64,000 nucleotides of DNA from Candidatus Krumholzibacteriota bacterium. Lineage in GTDB: Bacteria; Krumholzibacteriota; Krumholzibacteriia; JAJRXK01. Made by a program: the position numbers and the translations under genes. Within the stretch, counting starts at the first letter, position 1. Every line of letters starts with the position of its first letter. The DNA lies in the NCBI GenBank assembly GCA_029262065.1, contig JAJDAC010000026.1:1-64000 (forward strand), given 5' to 3'. Below, one piece after another: positions 35,814-44,016 of the stretch. Under the pieces are notes generated by a model, which worked only from the letters and a program-made list of their open reading frames with translations, searched no databases and had not been told where the DNA came from.

Positions 35814-38800
35814 TTACTGGACCAGCGTCATCTTCTGCGCTCTCGCACTGGCCCCCGCCTGCAGCCGGTACACGTACACGCCTGACGCCACGCGGCGTCC
35901 CATGGCATCGGTACCGTTCCAGTCGGCTTCGTGCGGACCAGCCGGCAGGTCGGCGTCGACCAGCAGTCGAATGAGTCGGCCCTTCAGGTCGTACACACCC
36001 AGCACGGCGCGCTCACTGCGCGACAATTCGAAACGAATGGTCGTCAGCGGATTGAACGGGTTGGGAACGTTCTGATCGAGTCGCATGGCCGCCGGCGGCG
36101 CGCCGTCGAATCGCAACTGGACGGGGAACGATTCCACTTCCACCCCACCGGTGGTCACGGCGATCACCGTGTACGAATAGGTCTGGGTGCCGTCAACGGC
36201 CTCGTCCACGAACGTGGTGTCGGTCGGCGGTAGCAGCGTCGAGCTGCCCGCGATGATATGGCCCGCGCCGTCATCCACGCGGCGAATCACGCGATAGCCG
36301 GCCAATGTTTCGTCGTCCAACGAGACGTTCCAATTGAGCTCGATGCCCGAGGGAATCGACTGCGCCCGCACGCTCTGGAAAGCGACGGCCACCAGCGACT
36401 GTGCCGTTACCAGGGCCACCCAATCGCTGCCGGTCGACGACGGCGGGTTGCCAACGGAAACCCAGTTGCCACCGGTAATCGAGGTCACGGTGCCGTCCTG
36501 CAGACCGCCACCGTTGCGGGGGTCGTACCATTCGACCACGAAGTCTTCGTTGATGCCGCGCAGGTCAAGGTCGGTCGAGCCGCCGTTCTGCAGATACACC
36601 ACGTACACCTGGCCCGACTTGGCGAAGCACCAGGCGTCGCTCTCGGCGGCCAGATTGTCATCGGGGTCGAACTCGACCACCGGCCGCGGCAGATGCTGCG
36701 TGAAGAAATCGATCGCGTGCTTGGTCTGCGCCCACATGTTGTGACGCGTCCGCCAGTCCTCGCAGTCGAGATCCATGTGCGGGAACGAACTGCCGAAGTA
36801 CCACTCGGCGCCGGCACCCCCGGCCATCAGGTTACCCCAGAGGGCTTCCTTGCGAATACGATCGTGGCTCGCGTCGTCCTCGTCGGGCTTCACGCCCACG
36901 TTGTACGGTCCGATCTCGTCCATGTTGCACACCCACTTGCGACCCGCCTCGCGCGAATCGTCGACCCAACCGCGCGTGGCGTTGTGGATGTTGCTCAAGA
37001 AGGAAATCTGCATCGAGGGACCGTCGATACCGTCGAAGCCCAGCAGCGGCCGCAAAACCTCGTCGGCCTCGTCGGGCCAGTGATGAATGACGGTGAAGTG
37101 ATCGTAGGGGTCGAGCGCGCCGATGTAGTCGGCGAAGGCACGACGCTGGGTTTCGGTGTTGGTGTTTTCCTCACCCAGGTTCCAGGTAATGGCCGGGTGG
37201 TGGCCAAACCGCGCGATCAACTCGCGGTAGTACAGCTTGCGCTGCGTGCCCAGATTGCCGCTGTCCAGAATGCGATCGTTCTCGCGCTCCTGCTGGAGCA
37301 CGTGCAGCATGATGCCCTTGGACGTCATCTGCGAGAACACCATTTCCCACTGCTCCAGCTTGCTCACATCGAAACGATAGCGCTCGCCGTAGCTGGTCCA
37401 CGGGTAGACTTCGCGACCATCGCCGGCCACGTTCATGGTCAGGAAGTAGATGGTGTTCATGCCCATGCTGGACAGGTAGTTCACCGCACCAATGATGCCC
37501 TTACCCTTGCCACCGTCCCAGGTGGGGTCACCGTTGTTCCAGTCGGACTCGTGGGCCTGGTACCGATGCAGGCCGTTCACCAGAGCGTTTTGCTGTCCGC
37601 CGTTGTCGGTGGTGTTGTCGAATTCGTAGTAGCCCAGGAAGTTTTCCGGGCTGTTGGCGCCACCTTTGATGTAGTAGTCGCCGGTTTCGGCAAAGCGCAG
37701 GTAATGCTCGCCCACGTAGTCCAGCCGCCCCTTGGCGCGCAGGTCGGGCGCGGTCTTGTTGGTGGCGCCGATATCGAATACGCCGGTGGCCCCGTCGAGG
37801 GCATCGGGCGTACCAGCCTGGGGATCGAGGCTTACCGCCACGTCGGATCCGGTGCGGAACGAGACCCCGTAGTTCCATCGTCCCACCAGAGGCGGCGAGA
37901 AGTGGACGCGCCACTTGTCGCCGCTGTTGGCGCCCGTGTTGGCCGCGTCGCCGTCGGCCGCGAAGAAGCCGGGCACCACGAAGGTCTTGCCCGAGCTCTC
38001 GTGGACGAATGTCACGTTCATGCGGTGATCTCGGAACGGATTCGAACCCGCCCCCTCATTGGTCGACGGCCCCTGGAACGTCACGGTTACCCGGTGCCAC
38101 TTGCGCAGCTCGCCGGAAATGGTCCCCTGCGACGCGCCCTCGGGCAGCACCGTCACCGCGGCCAGATCAACGTCGGACAGCCCACGACTGTCGGTGACCA
38201 CCAGGCGGAATTCATAGCTACCTTCGGCCAACCCGCTGACGTTGAGGCTGGCGGTGGACTGTCCCGACAGGCTCACCGAGGCGCCCGCCGTCTGATCCCA
38301 TGCATAGTCGGTGATCGTGCCCGACGGGGTGATTGCCGAGCCAATGAGCGTAATGCCGGTATCGGGCAGGAACACCACGCGGTCGCCCCCGGCGTCGGCC
38401 GTGGGAGGTACCGTCGAAGAGTCGTCGACCACGGTCAGGTTCACCGTGAGTGGCGTGCCCGCGGTACCGTTGCCGCCGCCCGATGTGTACGGCGTAGCGG
38501 TGATCGACAGCGGGCCGAAATTCGGTGTCCACGGCAGGTAGTCGCCCGATACGTCGCCCTCGAGCGCGTACGGCGGTGCCGTTTCGATGTGCGTGCTTCC
38601 GTTCGACTCAAACACCACGCTTCCCACCACCACCGGATCGGTCACGGCCTTCACATTGAAGTTGTTGGTGGGATACGAGGCCAGATTCAACGTGCCCCCG
38701 TCGACCAACGAACCCAACTCGGTGTTGGTGTCGGCGTTGATCAAGATGAGATCGGTGACCGAGTCGGCGTGCGCCGCGGTGGCCGAAGTCAGGAGCAAAG

Positions 38801-38828
38801 CAACCATAGCGAACCATAGGATGCGCAA
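35814..38828 (-). CDS. Secreted DUF5060 glycoside hydrolase with PKD and FlgD-like domains
   Basis: About 1,004 residues from a TTG with GGAGG seven bases upstream, which opens a signal peptide (LRILWFAMVALLLTSATAAHA). A frame start at 38888 lacks such a signal. Order of domains: strand-rich N terminus; a PKD-like domain (ADAGGDRVVFLPDTG... VVTDSRGLSDVDLAAVTV); DUF5060 (GELRKWHRVTVTFQGP); an (alpha/beta)8 hydrolase with a candidate acid Glu553/554 in WNLGEENT and WYFGSSFPHMDLDCEDW; a collagen-binding-like module (YVVYLQNGGSTDLDL); a fibronectin-III domain; and the tail NVPNPFNPLTTIRFEL to KMTLVQ. DUF5060 enzymes act on plant- or algal-type polysaccharides; the substrate is unknown here. Confidence 0.88.
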   Translation of the reverse strand: MRILWFAMVALLLTSATAAHADSVTDLILINADTNTELGSLVDGGTLNLASYPTNNFNVKAVTDPVVVGSVVFESNGSTHIETAPPYALEGDVSGDYLPWTPNFGPLSITATPYTSGGGNGTAGTPLTVNLTVVDDSSTVPPTADAGGDRVVFLPDTGITLIGSAITPSGTITDYAWDQTAGASVSLSGQSTASLNVSGLAEGSYEFRLVVTDSRGLSDVDLAAVTVLPEGASQGTISGELRKWHRVTVTFQGPSTNEGAGSNPFRDHRMNVTFVHESSGKTFVVPGFFAADGDAANTGANSGDKWRVHFSPPLVGRWNYGVSFRTGSDVAVSLDPQAGTPDALDGATGVFDIGATNKTAPDLRAKGRLDYVGEHYLRFAETGDYYIKGGANSPENFLGYYEFDNTTDNGGQQNALVNGLHRYQAHESDWNNGDPTWDGGKGKGIIGAVNYLSSMGMNTIYFLTMNVAGDGREVYPWTSYGERYRFDVSKLEQWEMVFSQMTSKGIMLHVLQQERENDRILDSGNLGTQRKLYYRELIARFGHHPAITWNLGEENTNTETQRRAFADYIGALDPYDHFTVIHHWPDEADEVLRPLLGFDGIDGPSMQISFLSNIHNATRGWVDDSREAGRKWVCNMDEIGPYNVGVKPDEDDASHDRIRKEALWGNLMAGGAGAEWYFGSSFPHMDLDCEDWRTRHNMWAQTKHAIDFFTQHLPRPVVEFDPDDNLAAESDAWCFAKSGQVYVVYLQNGGSTDLDLRGINEDFVVEWYDPRNGGGLQDGTVTSITGGNWVSVGNPPSSTGSDWVALVTAQSLVAVAFQSVRAQSIPSGIELNWNVSLDDETLAGYRVIRRVDDGAGHIIAGSSTLLPPTDTTFVDEAVDGTQTYSYTVIAVTTGGVEVESFPVQLRFDGAPPAAMRLDQNVPNPFNPLTTIRFELSRSERAVLGVYDLKGRLIRLLVDADLPAGPHEADWNGTDAMGRRVASGVYVYRLQAGASARAQKMTLVQ

Positions 38829-39163
38829 AGCGGGTCCTCCAAGGGACGTCCGTGAATGTTTTTGGCAGGAGCAGGCGGGCATCGCCAATGGGCCGACACG
38901 TGTGGGGAAGGAAGTCGGCTCGACTCCAGCGCAAGACGAGGAAGTTCAATGCCGTCGAGTGCAGAACGCATGCCACGCGGCGGGTTATTTATCAGGTGGG
39001 TACGCTAAGGTCTCTCTCAGGGCTTGGCCAGGGGGATTCGCCCTAGAACTGGCGCAAAATGCCCTATTTAGGCGTGCAGAGGGCGCAAGTAGCGTTTGAT
39101 TGCGACGTATGTTCGATTGTCACGGGCCGACCAACTACCGGCCAGCGGTCAGATGCCGACCGG
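38829..39163. other. 335-base intergenic region without a gene
   Basis: No coding frame with a plausible start is seen. It contains the ribosome-binding site of the glycoside hydrolase (GGAGG on the minus strand at 38836-38840), the region where its promoter must lie, and a weak hairpin (GCCAG...CTGGC near 39028-39054). It also contains the 3' end region of the GT2 gene, with no clear terminator. Confidence 0.5.
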
Positions 39164-40120
39164 TCAGGGTGCGACCCGCCGCCATGCGCGACGGAGAATC
39201 TTGATGGGACCCCAAGTGAGGGCCTGGCCGATGTCGCGCCGGAAATCGATGGCCATGGGGGAATCGACGCTCTCCCATTGGGGCGCGAGTCGTAGAATGC
39301 TCCGCGCCGTGGCGGCATCGCCCGAGATGGCGAATCTGCGTGCGTCCTGCAACGCAAGCAGACCCCGGATTCGTTCGAGCAACGGGCGGTGCTGGTTGGG
39401 ACAGACATCGCGAAGCGGCTCGGGGTCGGTCACCACCGGACGCGCGGGCGGAATCTGGACGCGCCCGACACCCAGCTCCGAATCGTACGTGTGGTACCAG
39501 GACCGAGGAGTGGTATCGAACGTCACCGGGTGATTCAACAATACCTGCAGCCACAACCACGAATCCTCGCCGTAGGTGCAACGCTTGCGATCGTAGAAGC
39601 CGCCGTACTTACGAGCGATGTCGCGGCGCATCACAACCGAAGAAGTGTGCGTGAAATCAAGCGTATGCTTGATGCGATCGGCGTTCAGATCGGGCGGCAA
39701 CACGAACGGTCCCGATTCTATTCCCAGGCTCAGCCAATACGGCTCGTCGATCTGCGACTCATCCCGGTAGTGCCCACAGGCCGACAACACACACTCAGGG
39801 TGTTCGGTCAGCCGTTGTACAGCCTCGGCCAAGTGGTCGGGTTCCCATTCGTCGTCGGCATCCAGGAAGGCCACGAACTCGCCTACGGCTCTGTCGATAC
39901 CACGATTACGCGCGCCGGCCGGTCCAGCGTTGGGCTGGGCGATCAGGGCAATACGTGGATCCTGGTACGCGGTAATGCGTTGCGGGCCGTCGTCGGTGGA
40001 ACCGTCGTCGACCACGACGACCTCGTAATCGGTATAGGTCTGCGCCAATACCGAGTCCACACAACGCGCCACGTGCGGCGCCTTGTTGTACAACGGAATG
40101 ATGACGCTGACTCGGGCCAT
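39164..40120 (-). CDS. Family 2 glycosyltransferase
   Basis: A 318-residue GT-A enzyme: MARVSVIIPLYNKAPHVARC at the N terminus, VVVDDGSTDDGPQ and FLDADDEWEPDHL with the metal-binding DxD. The ATG at 40120 has AAGGAG 10 bases upstream and matches the usual family start. Eight codons further upstream in frame begin with TTG and are unlikely. It follows the polysaccharide ABC transporter ATPase by 28 bases, so it probably adds a sugar to the exported glycan. Donor and acceptor are unknown. Confidence 0.92.
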   Translation of the reverse strand: MARVSVIIPLYNKAPHVARCVDSVLAQTYTDYEVVVVDDGSTDDGPQRITAYQDPRIALIAQPNAGPAGARNRGIDRAVGEFVAFLDADDEWEPDHLAEAVQRLTEHPECVLSACGHYRDESQIDEPYWLSLGIESGPFVLPPDLNADRIKHTLDFTHTSSVVMRRDIARKYGGFYDRKRCTYGEDSWLWLQVLLNHPVTFDTTPRSWYHTYDSELGVGRVQIPPARPVVTDPEPLRDVCPNQHRPLLERIRGLLALQDARRFAISGDAATARSILRLAPQWESVDSPMAIDFRRDIGQALTWGPIKILRRAWRRVAP

Positions 40121-40148
40121 GAACCGCGAGCTCCTTGTGGACAATAGG

Positions 40149-41387
40149 CTAGTTGGGTCGCGACCAGCGGTGACGCATGGTTACCGCGCCCCACTTGGAT
40201 TCGTGCTTGAAGAGCCTGCCCTCGGACTCGCCACCCACCACCTGAAACCGGGTGGCCGCATCGACAATATCTTCCGCCACGCCACGATTGAGCAACTGGA
40301 CGTCCAGGTTGTATTCGCCGGGCATGAGCGGCAAGGCCTCGATATCGCATACCAACTGTCGTCCCATGGAGGGATCGACCGTGTCAGTGGAATGTGAGTA
40401 CTCCGACGAGAGCAGCGACAGCCGCGCGCCGCGCTCGTCGTTGACAATGAACGAACAACCGGGCGCGGCCAACTCGCCTTCGTAACTGAACACCAACTGC
40501 ATGGGCTGACCGGTGTTGAGGGTAGAAACAGGGGTACCATCGGTACCTCGGATCTCGATGCTGGTGAACCGCGCGTTGCCCTCGCCACCGCGATCCTCGC
40601 GGTGAGTCAGCGACTGGGCACTGGCCTCTTCCATCTGCGCCAGATACTCGTCCACCGCGTCGTTGGCCGGGCCGTCGAAATGGAGCTGCCCGCCGCTGAA
40701 CACGATTCCACGCTCACACAAAGCGCGCACGGCGCCCATGTTGTGGCTCACGAAAAGCACGGTGCGCCCGTGCCCCGCCACGTCCTTCATCTTGCCCAGG
40801 CACTTGCGCTGGAAGGCGGCGTCACCCACGGCCAACACTTCGTCCACCAGCAGGATCTCGGGCTCGAGGTGCGCGGCCACGGCAAACGCCAGGCGCACGT
40901 ACATTCCACTGGAGTAGCGCTTCACCGGTGTATCCAGAAAACGCTCGATTTCGGAGAAGGCGACGATCTCGTCGAACTTCCGGTCGATCTCGCCTTTCGA
41001 CATGCCCAGAATGGCGCCGTTCAGGAAGATGTTCTCGCGGCCGGTGAGCTCGGGATGAAAGCCCGTCCCCACTTCGAGCAAAGAGCCCACGCGGCCGAAC
41101 AATTCCGCGCGGCCCTCGCTTGGATCGGTAATCCGGGACAGGACCTTCAACAGCGTGGACTTGCCCGCGCCGTTGCGACCAATGATACCTACCACTTCGC
41201 CGCGACCGATTTCAAACGACACGTCGCGCAACGCCCACAAAGTGGAGTCGACCGACTCCTTGCCGCCGCGCCCAAACACGCTCTTGATGGAATCGACCAC
41301 CACCTCGCGCAGGTTCTGATCGCCAACCCAGGAACCCAGCCGGTACTTCTTGGCCAAACCTTCGACGCGGATCATTGGAGCACTCAC
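40149..41387 (-). CDS. Polysaccharide ABC exporter ATPase (Wzt/TagH type)
   Basis: About 412 residues. Walker A is GRNGAGKST (residues 70-78), the signature region is YSSGMYVRLAFAVAAHLEP and Walker B is EILLVDEVLAVGD, all in the order of the O-antigen/teichoic-acid exporter ATPases. Residues about 255-412 are an extra beta-rich domain (MQLVFSYEGELAAPGCSFIV, MPGEYNLDVQLL) like the carbohydrate-binding C-terminal domain of Wzt, which recognises the finished glycan end. A GTG at 41387 with GGGGGAT upstream was chosen; the long extra N terminus of the open frame overlaps the permease and is discarded. Confidence 0.92.
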   Translation of the reverse strand: MSAPMIRVEGLAKKYRLGSWVGDQNLREVVVDSIKSVFGRGGKESVDSTLWALRDVSFEIGRGEVVGIIGRNGAGKSTLLKVLSRITDPSEGRAELFGRVGSLLEVGTGFHPELTGRENIFLNGAILGMSKGEIDRKFDEIVAFSEIERFLDTPVKRYSSGMYVRLAFAVAAHLEPEILLVDEVLAVGDAAFQRKCLGKMKDVAGHGRTVLFVSHNMGAVRALCERGIVFSGGQLHFDGPANDAVDEYLAQMEEASAQSLTHREDRGGEGNARFTSIEIRGTDGTPVSTLNTGQPMQLVFSYEGELAAPGCSFIVNDERGARLSLLSSEYSHSTDTVDPSMGRQLVCDIEALPLMPGEYNLDVQLLNRGVAEDIVDAATRFQVVGGESEGRLFKHESKWGAVTMRHRWSRPN

Positions 41388-41397
41388 GTTGATCCCC

Positions 41398-42294
41398 CTA
41401 CACCACGTCGGCGAACCGACGCTCCACACGGCCGAAGTAGAACAGACCCACGACCAGCAGGGACACCGCCATCCCCGCGGAAAGCAGCAGACCGTCGACA
41501 TTCAGGGATGTTCCCAGCATCACCGAACGGTGCGTTTCGATGATGCCCGCCATGGGGTTCAGATACAGCATCCACGCGTACTTTTCGGGCAGCACGTCGA
41601 CGGGATAGATCACGGGGGTCAGGAAGAACCAGGTCTGGACCATGAACGGCACCATGTACTTGAAGTCCCGGTAGGAAACCGAGAGCGCCGCCAGCAAGAT
41701 GCCCACACCCAGGGCGGCGACGATGGCGCCCAAGGCAACCACTGGCGCCAGAAGAATCGTCCAACCCATGGGCTGCTGGTAGTAGAGCATGAGGCCCAGC
41801 AAGACCACGAAGGCGACGGCGCCATCCACCAACGGAGCGCCGGCCGAGGAAAACGGCAGGATGATTCGCGGCACGTAGATCTTGCGGAGAATCTCGGCGT
41901 TGGCCAACAGGCTGTTGGCCGACGTGGTGACCGTGGCGTTGAAGAAATTCCAGAGCACCTGACCGGACAGCGAGAACACCGCGTAGGGGACCACACGACC
42001 CTCGATCTGCTCGATTCGGTCTTCCACGCCGAGCATCTTTCCAAAGAACAGGGTAAACACGATCATCTGCGCCACCGGCTGGATTACGGCCCACAGGGCC
42101 CCCAGCATGGTCTGTTTGTACCGGATCTTTATATCCCGCAGCGCGAAGATCCAAAGCAGGTCGCGAAACCGCCAGAGCTCGGCCATGTCGACCAGCTGCC
42201 AGCCCGAACGAGGGCGTAGCACGGCCAGAGGCTCGGTGGAGGGCGCCGGCACCGGGGAAGGACCCGTTGAAGCTGGGTCAGATACAGATGACAT
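41398..42294 (-). CDS. Polysaccharide ABC exporter permease (Wzm/TagG type)
   Basis: A 298-residue ABC-2 permease. A cytoplasmic N terminus carries the RDIKIRYKQTMLGALWAVIQP motif typical of Wzm/TagG/KpsM proteins. About six hydrophobic helices follow, with QTWFFLTPVIYPVDVLPEKYAWMLYLNPMAGIIE, read in part, near the end. It forms the channel with the ATPase gene that starts 10 bases later, exporting a lipid-linked glycan across the inner membrane. Confidence 0.93.
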   Translation of the reverse strand: MSSVSDPASTGPSPVPAPSTEPLAVLRPRSGWQLVDMAELWRFRDLLWIFALRDIKIRYKQTMLGALWAVIQPVAQMIVFTLFFGKMLGVEDRIEQIEGRVVPYAVFSLSGQVLWNFFNATVTTSANSLLANAEILRKIYVPRIILPFSSAGAPLVDGAVAFVVLLGLMLYYQQPMGWTILLAPVVALGAIVAALGVGILLAALSVSYRDFKYMVPFMVQTWFFLTPVIYPVDVLPEKYAWMLYLNPMAGIIETHRSVMLGTSLNVDGLLLSAGMAVSLLVVGLFYFGRVERRFADVV

Positions 42295-42406
42295 CAGGAT
42301 CCTGTGGTGAAAGTTCCGGCCACGATATCACCGGCCGGGGGGACCGGCCAGTCCGGTGCCGTCGATCGGCCTGCAATCGGGATACCAGCGCAGTGCGGAT
42401 GGCCGA

Positions 42407-43582
42407 TCAAAGCCGCCGGACGGCTTCCAGAAACCGTTCGCCCGCGGTCGTCCAGTTCAGACGGGTGCGGTACTCGCGGTAGGAACTCATGGCCAGGTCT
42501 TGATAGCCGGCCGGGTAGGACCACAGTTCCTGCACTCGCGCCGTGGCGCCCGGAACGAAATCCTGGAGGTCGTAGAGGTAGCCGTTGCGCCCGTCGGCCA
42601 CGACGGTGGATAGACCGGTCACGTTGGATGCCAAGATCGGAACGCCGTAGGCGTTGGCCTCGGCCAGGGCAATGCCAAAGGCCTCAAACGAGGCCGGGTG
42701 TACCAGGAAGTGGCTTTCGCGCAGCAGGGCCATCAGCTGTTCGAGTTCGGCGGGCACCGTCTTGTCGAGGAAGCCAATGATCTCGACCCGATCGGATGTG
42801 ATATCCGGCTGGCTGCCCACGACCCGCAGGCGAGCATCGATTCCAACTTCAGCCAGGCCTTCAGCCAGTTCGATCGCCTTATCCAGTCCCTTACGCACGT
42901 GCTCGGCGCCCAGGAACAACAGGTTGCAGCGCTCGCGCGAACGCGACGTCACGGCCGATTGGACGGCGCCCTCGTCGCTGAGGCCAGGCAGGTTGGCGCC
43001 CAACTCGATCACGGGGGTCTTCTCGGCCGGCGTACCGTAGTGGGTCTGGGCCAGCTCGGCCGCCCAGCGCGAGCTGAACACAGCCAGATCGGCCCGCTGC
43101 AGGGCCAACTCGTCCCAGTGGTGCTCATGCGGTTTGGTGCGCCGAAATTCTTCGAAGGTCAACGGATCGCCGTAGTGGCCGCTCCAAAGCCCCGACCAGG
43201 TGGCGTCGTGCCAGAATACAATCGGCCGGTTGGTGTTCATGTGGGGCACGGGCGCCGTGCCCTGGCAGATGACCAGGTCCACGTCGTGTTCACGCACGGC
43301 CCGGGTGGCCAGCTTGCCGATGGTCTTGAGCTTCTTGGGAACGGTCTGCAGAACCTTCCCCGGGTGGGGCATCTCCACGCAGTGCAGTTCGCTGAAGATG
43401 GACTCGTACGTCTCACGCATTCGCAACGACGTGCCCGACCAGGCCTTGGGGTCGTACGGGTCGCACTCGCAAAGGAACAAGGCCCGGATGTGGTCGAGCT
43501 GGGCCAGCGGCACCCGTGGCGTTTCCTGTACACGCCCAAACCAGTTGAACAGCCCCACGATGATCCTTCCCAACGGGTCCAA
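42407..43582 (-). CDS. Family 4-like glycosyltransferase (group 1)
   Basis: A 391-residue GT-B enzyme. The donor-binding C-terminal half has LLFLGAEHVRKGLDKAIELAE and HPASFEAFGIALAEANAYGVPI with the E-x7-E motif. The N-terminal half includes VICQGTAPVPHMNTNRPIVFWHDAT. The frame opens with a TTG at 43582 that has no strong ribosome-binding site, so the true start may be further in. It is 112 bases upstream of the permease on the same strand and is probably part of the glycan assembly set. Confidence 0.88.
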   Translation of the reverse strand: MDPLGRIIVGLFNWFGRVQETPRVPLAQLDHIRALFLCECDPYDPKAWSGTSLRMRETYESIFSELHCVEMPHPGKVLQTVPKKLKTIGKLATRAVREHDVDLVICQGTAPVPHMNTNRPIVFWHDATWSGLWSGHYGDPLTFEEFRRTKPHEHHWDELALQRADLAVFSSRWAAELAQTHYGTPAEKTPVIELGANLPGLSDEGAVQSAVTSRSRERCNLLFLGAEHVRKGLDKAIELAEGLAEVGIDARLRVVGSQPDITSDRVEIIGFLDKTVPAELEQLMALLRESHFLVHPASFEAFGIALAEANAYGVPILASNVTGLSTVVADGRNGYLYDLQDFVPGATARVQELWSYPAGYQDLAMSSYREYRTRLNWTTAGERFLEAVRRL

Positions 43583-44016
43583 CGGACCCCATCCAGGCCC
43601 CCTGGCAAAAATGAAACAGCTGCCCAGCGCATGGGGCCCGGGCCGGCCGCCGGCAGAGTAACCCGAAACGGTCCAGATCCCCGTTAAATTTTGGGAACCT
43701 CAGGATGGGGATAGTTGTTTCCGGTGAGGGCACCCGAAGGTCGGTGAGCGACCAGAAAGGTTCGCTCTTACCATGTCAATCGGGTCTACATAGAGCAATT
43801 TCGGATGTCGTGCATGGGAACATGGTTCATCTGTGATACGATTTCCGACGAGGAAACGTGCCCCCTGGGGTGCGGGCCCTTGTGACCGGCCGGAGGACTT
43901 CCAAGGGGGGAAGTCGGTCACGGTTGCGAAGCGTAGGCGTTGTCCTTTCTGCATCGCACCGGAACTCGTGAGCGAGCACGGGTTCGAGCTGATCACAATC
44001 AAGACGAGGAACACGG
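43583..44016. other. 434-base intergenic region with a leader hairpin
   Basis: No gene is seen between the divergent glycosyltransferase and the giant malectin-domain gene. The notable element is a compound hairpin at 43882-43921: GTGACC pairs with GGTCAC outside and GACTTCC with GGAAGTC inside, with an eight-base bulge on one side. It ends 95 bases before the start codon at 44017, so it would sit in that gene's 5' leader. No T-tract follows. Whether it is regulatory is unknown. Confidence 0.4.

Noticed and set aside
38028-38052. T-arm-like sequence GGTTCGAATCC on the minus strand
   Set aside because: It lies inside the glycoside hydrolase reading frame, and no cloverleaf (acceptor, D or anticodon arm) can be drawn around it, so it is not a tRNA.
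36258-38819. 853-residue open frame on the plus strand
   Set aside because: It is exactly antisense to the glycoside hydrolase gene, is rich in H, R, V and G as GC-rich shadows are, and shows no domain, signal peptide or ribosome-binding site.
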